A stretch of 64,000 nt of DNA, taken from positions 30,816,501 to 30,880,500 of the forward strand of contig OY727094.1 of assembly GCA_963402885.1 (NCBI GenBank), written 5' to 3'. This DNA comes from Antedon bifida (taxonomy: Eukaryota > Echinodermata > Crinoidea > Comatulida > Antedonidae). The notes beneath the pieces were generated by a model. That model was not told where the DNA came from. It ran no database searches and was given only the letters and a program-made list of their open reading frames with translations. Within the stretch, counting starts at the first letter, position 1. Each line of letters starts with the position of its first letter. This document shows positions 1-10,900 of this stretch, piece after piece. A program made the translations under genes and the position numbers.

Positions 1-290
1 ATAGGCCTAGTTCTCAAAAACCTTGACAGAGATGGTCTATATGAAAAGCAATTGTTATAAAAAAACTTAGACTACTAAAACAGGGCCGTAGCCAGCATGA
101 GGAAATTTTCAATTTTCACCACCCACCCCAATTCTCCAGCACTGATCGTCATATTTTATATCAAAAATTATATTTAAAGCATCTTTACCTCGTCTGTTTT
201 TAACCTCTCGCTACCACCGTCGAAGAACCCACGTTACTATTACAGACAAGTTCCGATATTACTTTTTGTGTTCTTCCTTTTATTTTGTAG
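1..290. other. Intron of gene 1 (window edge)
   Basis: No coding signal is visible before the acceptor ending at 290 (pyrimidine-rich, TTTTGTAG). Positions 78-222 hold an interspersed repeat, described separately. The earlier part of gene 1, including TM1, lies to the left of the window. Confidence 0.6.
78..222 (+). repeat. Interspersed repeat D, copy 1
   Basis: This stretch starts CAGGGCCGTAGCC and ends near AACCTCTCGCTAC. It is clearly similar to 57299-57413, which has the same start, an internal ATCATATTTTATAT and the same end. The class is unknown; it is probably a short non-autonomous element. Confidence 0.55.
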
Positions 291-1925
291 CGCCGTCTTT
301 ATGCGGAGATACTGAATTTCAGTGTGATGGCAATAGATGTATATACCACACATGGCGATGCGACAATTACGTAGATTGTTCTGATGGAACGGATGAACAA
401 AACTGTGGAGATGCAAGCGGCATCGGTTCAGGTATGTAGGGAAAATGTCTTATGAAAGTTATATGATTAAAGACAATGTGCATGACGTTTAAATACGGCT
501 CTTTAACTGCGGTACTTATTTGGCAAATTATAATGTTCAAATTAAACCTAATTTGACGCTTTTAAAAGTATATTCCGGGGACTGCAATTAATCATTGACC
601 GGCTGAATAACGTCTGTAAAGCTTGGTTCCCACTATGACGTAACGCAAGGACGTAAACGCAACGCATGCGTGTTAACCAATAACAGGCGACAGTTTGAAT
701 AATCCATCGCTTGTGATTGGTCAATTCACTTACGTGCGTTACGTCCTTGTGTTGCGTCTCTAGTTAAGCTTGGTTCCCACTAGAACGTAACGCAAGGACG
801 TAAACGCAACGCAAGCGTGTTGATCAATGACAAGCGAAGTTATAGACAGTTAGCAATCACAAGCGAATAAGCCATCGCTTGTGATTGGTCAATTCACTTG
901 CGTTGCGTTACGTCCTTGCGTTGCGTCGCTAGTGGGAACCACGCTTTAATAACGTTCGACTGCGGCGATTATTTTATCCTTTGAAATGAGATATATTTTC
1001 ACCAGATGTATCGTTCTACTTTTGATACAAAGTAGAATTTCGTCATAGGTGTACCTACCTACATCTAATAGTAATTTCATTTATCCTCAGACACATGCAA
1101 TACCAATCAGTTCCAATGTCAATATACGTTTGGATGTGTAAATATCAATTACAAGTGCGATGGCAATATTGATTGCATTGATGGATCCGATGAAGAAAAT
1201 TGTGGTAAGTTTATAATATTCACCTCACCTTAGGTGAAGTTACATTCTGTTTCGTCTTTTTGACGTAAACGTAACGCAAATACTTAACGTTAACGCAAGG
1301 ACGTAAATTTACGCAATGTTGAAAACGTAACGGAATGTCGTAAACGTAACGCAAGGACATAAACGGAACGTCGAAGGACGTAAACGGCACGTCGAAGGAC
1401 GTAAACGTAACGCAATGATGTAAGCGTAAAAGTAACTGGACAAATCACAAGCGTAAACTTGGTATTCGTGTACGCCCTTGCGTTTCATCCTAGTGGGAAC
1501 TAAGTTCAACTAGTAGGCCTACCTACGAATTTTCAATGTGCAGGTATACTGACGGGGAATCAATGGTAACTACGATCATGTACAGTCACCACATCAGATA
1601 ATCGTTTCTCATGCATTACGCATAAATAATTCAACATTTATTAGTTTCTATCAATGGTAATACAATAAAAAGGGTGGTAATTTATAATGACACAATACAA
1701 AAATACCATTAATAGAGGATCTTGCAAGAAGAGATTAATTCTTGTCACGCAAACGACAGTCATAATGATAACAATTAGGACTACCGTTACAATATTGTCA
1801 TTCTTTTTGTATTACAGATTGCGAGGGATTTCAGTGTGTTTCGGATTCAACTTGTATTTATACATACTGGGAGTGTGACAATTACGTGGATTGTGCCGAC
1901 GGATCAGATGAGTCAAATTGCGCTA
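291..1925 (+). CDS. Gene 1 exons for LDLa repeats 1-3
   Basis: Three exons (291-431, 1091-1204, 1818-1925), each one LDL-receptor class A module with six cysteines and the calcium-box signature (for example [36 protein letters not shown]). LDLa modules bind calcium and usually mediate protein-protein contact. All are phase 1 on both sides. The introns are about 660 and 610 bp and hold family-2 MITE copies. Confidence is high because cysteine spacing and the acidic box are intact in all three. Confidence 0.88.
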
Positions 1926-4900
1926 GTACGTTTTCCTATTACAACATAACCGTACCATATTAACTCATCATTCTTCAATATTTTTGTCACGTGATTGCTG
2001 AATTTTGTTAAAAATTAAAACATTATTATTTATGTTATTAATGTAGTCATTTTAAACAATGAATTAAACCCTGTCACGCGAGGGCTGTGCATTGTTAAAA
2101 ATTAAATTACAAAATAAAGCATTATTTATGTTATTAATAAAGTCTTTTTAACAATTTAGCTAAACCCTGCTACACTAGTCCGTGTGGAAACAATGGGTAT
2201 TGCGTGGAAGACTCGAGTAATGACAATGGATACACGTGCTGTTGTTATGATACGTGGTGGTATGGAACCAATTGTGAAGGTAAGAGATATTGAGAACACT
2301 CACTTCTTATGCCCCACACATCTAGGCCAGGTCATCGATCGTCTAGATCCCTCTATCCTGGGCTTTAGCTACCAGTTCTTCCCATCTGTGTCTTTTCCGG
2401 TCTTTTTTGTGTCAGTTTGAGGGTCTCCTCTATTTATTGGTCGGCCTCTTTTCCTCTCCCTCGAGGGTTCCAGGGCTATCGACATGCCGTGTTACCAAAG
2501 AAAGGACTCTCAACCGATACACATAGAGTATGGTTGGACCGCCACCAGAAACGACACTACAAAATACTATTACCACTAGACATAATATCGTAGAGGAATC
2601 GGCTGGTTTGATAATGCATCCAAGCACATACAACTGCTTTTTTCATTTCTATGAAGGAAGACCTACATACAAGTTCTTTGATAGTTCCACGGCCCGTAAC
2701 AGTCACCGCGCGTCACGGAGAATGTTGGTATTTATCGCAGCCAGACACAATATCAAAGGACTGTTACGAGTTTCTATCTTGGCAAAGTGAGCTCAGTGTT
2801 AAATTGACTTGATTAAATAAGGTACAAGTAATAAAGTATACTTTTAACCCACTTTTTTATTTTTGTCGACAGAGTGTAATGGAACCTTGTGCATGGATAC
2901 ATATAATGAATCTCAATCATGTATTACTGATCTGAAGCAATGCAACGGAATTCATGATTGCTTTGATGGCTGGGACGAGTCAATAGATAATTGTTCAGAA
3001 TGTGAGTATTCGTCTTGTACCGCGTTCCCGGCATTATAGTTCCTGCTCCGCCCTGAAAGTCTTGCTAGACTTACGCCTTGGTTCTGAGAATCCGTCGTCT
3101 TTTGCTCTTGCAACTCTTCGGATTGGGTAGGTGCCATTGTGCTGTTACATGAAGTTGAAGTGGTCCAAATCTCGTCTGATAGGCTTACAATTTTAATCTT
3201 TCTTGGTCTTGGCTATACTATCCTATCCTTATATCTGTCAACCTCTCCTGATATCCAATCCTCTTCTTGTGCATCTTATAATCTCCTTCCTACTCGCCTC
3301 AATAATTCAGCCTTCTTCCTACTGTACAGTCAACTCGTCATGGTGACGACTTCACATCTAGTTTACCGTACATGTTTCAGACAGCAAAAGTTCAGTCGAA
3401 AATTCCACAATTCCAAAAAATAATATATGTTTTTTAGTATACACAGAATGCTACGTACGTGATAACGGTCTAGACTATTCTGGAACCGTTGCTGTCACTA
3501 ACGATGGACGGACTTGTGGCGATTGGGAAAACACAAATTACAACGGACAGCAGTCGAACTATTGTCGCAACCCGGATGGCAGAACCGATGGACCTTTTTG
3601 TGTAGTCATCAGTGGCACCGTTCATTTGGAAGTGTTATGCGACGTTCCACCACCGATTGACCCATCGTCTGCTACTTGCACGACGGGTATGTCTTTAAAG
3701 CTCTGTCTACACTATCAAACTTTATGTGACAAAAAATGTGATGTTCCCATATATAGACATGATGATGTCATATCACTACCATCTTTGGGCATATCACTAC
3801 CATATTTGAGCACATCACACTTTTGTGTTATCACATACATTTTAGTCGGCAAAATAGAAAAATCAGAGAAATACTACTATAGTACACACATTTCTAAATT
3901 TTGTTACAGTTCCAGAAGTACGATTGGTTGATGGTCCAGCTACGTACATGGGTCGAGTTGAGATATATTACAAAGGTACATGGGGCACTGTTTGCGACGA
4001 CGGTTGGGACATTCAAGATGCTACGGTTATATGTAAAATGCTTGGATATTCTAGTGCAGTTGAATCTCATAGTTCGTAAGTATACACTCATAGTTCGTAA
4101 GTATACACGCAGCTAGGTGGTTCATAGTTCGTAAGTATACACGCAGCTAGGTGGTTCATAGTTCGTAAGTATACACGCAGCTAGGTGGTTCATAGTTCGT
4201 AAGTATACACGCAGCTAGGTGGTTCATAGTTCGTAAGTATACACGCAGCTAGGTGGTTCATAGTTCGTAAGTCACGCATCTAGGGGGTTCATAGTTCATA
4301 GGTATACGAAGCTAGGGGTTAGTTCCATAGTTATTATTTTATTATTTAATTACGCTGCTGTTCGTAATTTTTTTTATTTATGACGATAATGTTTTTAGGG
4401 CTTATTTTGGAAGTGGAACTGGAGAAATACTTCTCGACGATGTTGACTGTCTGGGCACAGAGATTAACATAGCAGACTGTCTATTTCCTGGATGGAATTC
4501 CCATAACTGCGATCACGTCGAAGATGCCGGCGTCACTTGCTACGAGGAAGGCATGTTAAAATTCATTAATAATAGATCTGTGTATCGAGCAGTTCACATT
4601 TCAGCTAATACATTTCATATTTATGGAGATTTGAAACTAATTACTTTATTTTCCAATTTTACAGGGTCGGTAATTCCTGATTATACGCCGCCTTCTTCTA
4701 ATGATAATAATAGTCAGACATCATCAACAGGCGTATGCGGTGGGGGATCTACCGATGGTAGCGGCAGCGGCAGCGGCAGCGGCAGCGGCAGCAGTAGTAG
4801 TTCAGGATATGGTACTGATAGTATCGGCGGTAATAGTGACGAAAGTACCAGTATTGCGGGCACTCGTAGGGGAGGTATTACCAATACCGAAAGTGGTGAG

Positions 4901-7900
4901 AGTGGGAACGAGGATGCATATACTTCAGATATGACGCCAGATTCCTTTACATCAGACAATGTAGTCACATCAGACGGTGAATTGAATGATTCTGACAATG
5001 GAATGGATGGATCAGAAGCGCCTACTTCGGAATATACAATTATATCAGATGACCAGACAGATTCAACAACAGATGGTTCATATATCTCAACTGGACTTGA
5101 TACTTCAACTGGTGAAGTTTCCTTAACTGGACAAGATTCTTTAACTGGACAAGATACTTCAATCGGACCAGATATCTCAACTGGACCAGATACCTCAACT
5201 GAACCAGATACCTCAGATCCCACATTTTCATTTACGTTCAACGACATTCCCAGTGAAACCAGTTCAATGGTTCCAACGGCCAACACTTTTGCATCCAGCA
5301 TCAATTGGCAGAGGTCAACGGGGTCAATGGAAACGACCAAGGCGATCGACTCTAGCGTTGCAACAGACGCAGATACATCTAGTGGATATACAACTGCAGG
5401 AAATTGGTTGTTGACAGACATCACAAATTCAACAAGTGAGCCAAATGTACGCAAAAGAAGGGATGTACTCAATGAAACGATTTCAAATAGTAAGATATAT
5501 TAAGCTATGTCTACACTATCAAACTAGATTAACAAAAGTGTTATGTACCCAAATATGGTAGTGATATGACATCATCATATCCATATATGGGCACATCACA
5601 TGTTTTGGTCACATAAACTTTGATAGTGTAGACAGAGCTTTAGAATGCTTCTAATGGAAAAAGAAACATAAATAATAATATTGGTATGATACCAAACGAA
5701 TATGAATAATATTATATATAGCTTAATTGAAACTTGACGTGTTTTAAAATATTGTTTTTTTCAGTCACCAAAATTGACTGTGTCGAAAAAGGGTTTAAGT
5801 GTTCCTCCGGCGAGTGTCTTCCGGAATGGATGACATGCAATAACTTTCCTGATTGTGAAAACGGGGATGATGAATTTGTGTGTGGACCTGCAGCTCAGGG
5901 TGAGTTATAATGTTTTAAAAGTTATAGGCCTACAAGCTGTCCACAATAAACCTTCAGGGAACTATAACGGTTAATCGCGTACATCGCGTTGAAAACAATG
6001 TCTGAGTAGACTTGCTTAGCTTAGCTCTAGTTTGTTTACTAGCTCGAATGCAGGTTTGACACATATGCCTTGTTTTAACAATGTTATATACATGGCTGCA
6101 GTTGCGTGCTCAAGTTAGTGTTTACCGACCAACCGACCGACCGACCAACCGACATAGTGAGCTGTAGAGAAAAATGTGTTCGAGAGTTTCATTTCCGGAC
6201 GTTTTAAAAACACTGAACAGTTAGTACTAGTAGGCCTATAAACAGTATTTTAAAATGAAAAAAAATGAAGTAAATTCTATTATGCCTACTGTACATATTG
6301 ATATTTGCAATGCATTTTGAATTTCCTTAGATTGTGGACCTGGAGAAGTGAAATGCGTAAAAGGTGAGGAGAGGTGCATATCGGCTGTGAAGGAGTGTGA
6401 CGGCGTTGAAGACTGCAGTGACGGTGAAGACGAAACAAGACCCTATTGTCCTTCGCTCGAACAAACACTACCCGATGGTTTAGGTGAGCAAAACCTTTTG
6501 TATAAATACTAATGTACACTATGATACTTTATAATTATAAATCATACTGTAAAATTATAGAAACAGTGCAGTATTCGAAACATGATCTTATAATCGCGTA
6601 GAGCCTAGCTCATCGGCGAAATGTCCGTATATTTAGTTGTATGAATAAATGTCTCTGACGGGATTCGAACCTGCGACCTCTCGCTTACAGGGCGAGTATC
6701 ATACCACTAGACCACAGAGCCATATATGGTATTATCACAGATTCACCCACCAAGAACATGAGCACTGTTTCTATAATTTGACAGTATGATTTATATATAA
6801 TTTACACAGTGCTACGCAACACAATTGATTTACATATACTTTATAATTATATGCATGACAACCAGTTAAATTCATTCGTACTTTATTGGATAACACGCAT
6901 GGCTTGCCTTAGCATAACGTACACGGTCACGCATACCCGCAATAAACTCAGAGTACTAATCTGTCTCCGTAGTTATGCCCTTTTTGCATTACGTCATTAA
7001 ATTATTCATGCTTTACGCAGTGTAACTAGCGCCATCACAATATATTAAAAAGCACACTCACTGTCCACAAATTCTTTGTATGTTTGTGCATATATATGTC
7101 TGTATGATCCTCCATGATGTAAGAATGTAACGTATATTTGTTGCGTTTACAAAGGAATTATAATCTCGAGTTATTTGTATCTTTAATATTGGCAGAAATA
7201 ATTATTAGCGCGCCATCTATCGGTCATTTTTCAAAGTATTTCTCTCATTCTATTTTTCAGAAAACTTTACATGCCCAGATGGATATTTCTTTTGTAAGTC
7301 AGGATTGTGTATACATAATTATTACCGTTGCAATTCTGTCTTTGATTGCTTTAATATGAAGGACGAAGAAGATTGCACTGGTCAAGGTAATTATAAGACT
7401 CTGTCAACACTCCTATCAAACTTTATGTGACAAAAAACAAAATGTTGTACCATGGTAGTGATATGCCCAAATATGGTAGTGATATGCTTAAATATGGTAG
7501 TGATATGACATCATCATAGTGTAGACAGAACTTTAGAATTAAACTGTTTTTTCCAAATAGAGACCACTCTCTGACATAGAACGATGTTAAATAGAGATTA
7601 AATCATAGCAATAATAAAAGGATAATAAGAAGCAAATAATATTTGAGTAACTTTCTAGAAGAATTTTTTAATTTCTTACGAATTAAATAAAAAGTATATA
7701 TATATATATTTGCATTTTTTTTTAGAATTAAACGAAGAAGAAACGTTTCCCGAAGATTGGTACGAACCATACACAAGCTACACCAGTAACCCTGTATTGT
7801 ATACAGATTTCGAAGAGAACTTTTACAATGAACGTGGATTCGACAGGGTCAAAGGTGAAGACCCACCGGATTGGAACAGTTTTATTACTTTCAGCTCAAA

Positions 7901-10900
7901 TCCGGATTACAGTGACTTGGAAGATGTATTGAAGCTTGGAGATGAGGAGATTGAGGAACTTGGTCACCAAGCTGAGGACTTTATTTTACAGTGTACTTAC
8001 GACCAAAGGTCTTGTAGTCCCAGGTATGGCTTGGTCCCACTTGGATACGTCATCTAAGCCGCTTAGGCGTAACGCAAATGAGTTCACAAGCGACACGTCG
8101 CGATGGTTGGTTAAATTGCCTGCGGTGCGCTTACGTCCTTGCGTTGCGTCCTAGAGAAGCTCGCTCAGCCCGCCTTCCGCTAACAACGGTAGAACTGTAC
8201 ATTGTCAATTGTATGCGTGGTGAAAGTCAACTCAGTAGGCATACAATATATATCAGGATCAGTATACTGTATTGGTTTTTGCCACCTGCCCTAGATGTCT
8301 CCAAATACACTTCCAAACACATTTACTAATGTTTTAAAATCTCTCTAAACACACACCTGCCACAGAGTGTTGCGGCTATCACCGGCAAGATATTGTATTA
8401 AAGAGTATTAATGTTGTGACACGTGAATTACAATTTTTCAGTGACTTCGGCAAATTTCAAGACGATAGGTATGGTAACTGCTACATATTTAACCACGGCA
8501 GAGATGGAAGTAGCTTAGTAAACTCTACAAGGACGGGCGCAAAATACGGTAACTTTAGTCACTAAACACCGAAATACCACCCGATTCTTCAGCTGTCATT
8601 AGATAGATATTAACTGACTATTGCACGTCATTGAGATACAAGCCTAGGTTATCTTAATGAAAGCTGCAGAATCGGGTGGAAATATACCCGTTCCAAAATA
8701 CAGTTTTTAAGCAATATTAATTTTCCTGACTTACTGAATTACTTCCAAGGTTTTTCTCACGTCATTGTGAATGTTTTGTTTTTACTATGTTTTTACTTTG
8801 TTTATTTTAGGCCTGAAGCTCACACTTTTTCTTGAGCAAAAAGAGTACATAAGCATTTATGGGCGAGATGCTGGCGTGAAGGTAATTTTTGACACACACG
8901 ATCGACTCAAGTTCCCACAAGACGAAGGGATTATTATCAAACCTGGTGCTATAACGTTTGTCAGTCTCCGATACGTAAGTAAAAAATGTGTACATTTACG
9001 TATTAGTACTATAAGAAACGCTTTGCTTTTGGTATCACACAATTTGTTTTCACGACGCAGCAACCAACTACGCAGCTATTTAGTCAACAATAACAGTCAA
9101 CAGTCATTCTGCGTACGCTCGTGTTGAAAGAATGACTTTTCGACACGATAGACACGTCAATATAGTGGTGCTTTATGAAAACGAAAGTTTTCTTAATTTC
9201 AATCACCGATACTGTTGCGTATATACTATTGCGTATGGCTAGAAACGAAGAGGTTACTATAAAGCTTAAGTATAATATCAGATAAAAAATAGTCTTCCTT
9301 TGTTATTCTAACGTGAGCTTTTCAATTTAAATGTGAAAGTAACACAATGATTTTTTTTTTTTTTATTCTTTTTATTATCGGATATAGAACGTAGTTTCGA
9401 AACTTGGAGGCAGATATGGCGATTGTATCTCGGAGTCGGAAGACTTTCAGGAAAATATGTACAACGCTTTTGGGGTTAAAGGAGTGGATTTAAGTTACGA
9501 TGCAGTGGTAGGTTATGAATACATTGTTTGTACGAGCACATTATTCATAAATCTCATAAAAGAACAATTCACTTTTTCAAGTGCAGTAATCTTATATCGT
9601 GATTACCACAACCCATTGACGTTATCAAACAGAATATGACATCATCAGTTTTTTTGTCGAACACAATGAGTTTGACAATTCTCCCGGTTCAAAGAGGTTG
9701 CCCTTAGGGTGTTCACGTATCATTTTAAATACTATACTTAATATCATATTTTGACTGAAGTTGGCCAACAGGAATTATCATTATCTTTCATTGGTGCCTC
9801 TAGGAAAGCGTCACAGCTATTCTGTAGTTCTTGTACATTTTAGTAAAAAAAAAACCTTGGTTCCCACTTGGATGCAGGCCCACCGTAAGAAATCTGACCA
9901 ATCACAACGCGACGGATCATCCAAACTGTCGCTTTTGATTGGTCAACTTCCTTGCGTTGCTCCTACGTTGTGCGTTGCGTCCAAGTGAGAACGAAGCTTA
10001 ACAACGTGTGTTTATACGTATAGGGTTGTGATAAAAGTTGTGCAATAAATAAAATCAAATCTGAATGCGGCTGTACGGATACAGTTACTGCCGACCCAAG
10101 TGAGCGATGTGAAATCTTAAACAAAACGCAAGGTAAATTACATTTTGTTTGCATTTTCTTCTTCGCACTGTTTTCGCACAAAATTATAACAAAGTTCTAG
10201 GACTGCCTATATCATATAACGTTAGCTATGTAATATTACTTTAGCTTGGAAAAAGGAACGTGCCTATTATTCATCGTGTTCATTCGAAGAGAACAAATGT
10301 TTAAAAACTTTGATTTGAAGGTTTCATAAAGACATGTCCTATTTTCCATTTCTATGATTTGTGATAAATAATATAGGCCTACAAATAATGAATGTTTATG
10401 AGTGGAATGGTACAAATAATTTCCAGAGGTTAAAAATGAAATTCTATTTCTTTCCATCGACAAAAATAGAATACACCACCGCACTCGCGAGCGTAAAAAT
10501 AGGGCACTATTTTGTATCATGTGACCCACAATTGTCCACTCAAATGGTGACAGGGATCTATTTAGGTGTTATCTAAACCGTGCTAATGTATACTATTTAT
10601 TCTTTCAGATGTGTGCAGACAGTTAATGTACTATTTCTACAATCAGAAGTTATTAGATTGCAATTGTCTTCAACAATGCGAGTTAGTATCAGTAGTCTTA
10701 CATTATTGAAAAGCTTAATTTAATTTACGACATGAGCGCAGACATTCACTATAATTCCTATCGTAAAGTATAATTTCATGAGTATTTTAAACGCTATAGG
10801 CTATGTTGCAATGAAACAATGATGGTTTACTATAAACAAGTGAACATACTGTAGTACTGACATTTGATTCTTTTTGTTTTGATTCTAGCAAGGAATATTA

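Noticed and set aside
1309-1509. 66-codon minus-strand frame rich in [13 protein letters not shown]
   Set aside because: Generated by degenerate MITE family 2 repeats.
4714-5472. 252-codon minus-strand frame
   Set aside because: Shadow of the Ser/Thr-rich exon of gene 1, where TCA/GAT-rich codons leave the antisense open.
8771-9127. 118-codon continuous frame across 8771-9127
   Set aside because: Only 8811-8974 is an ASC exon. The frame's ends lie in introns beyond good acceptor and donor sites.
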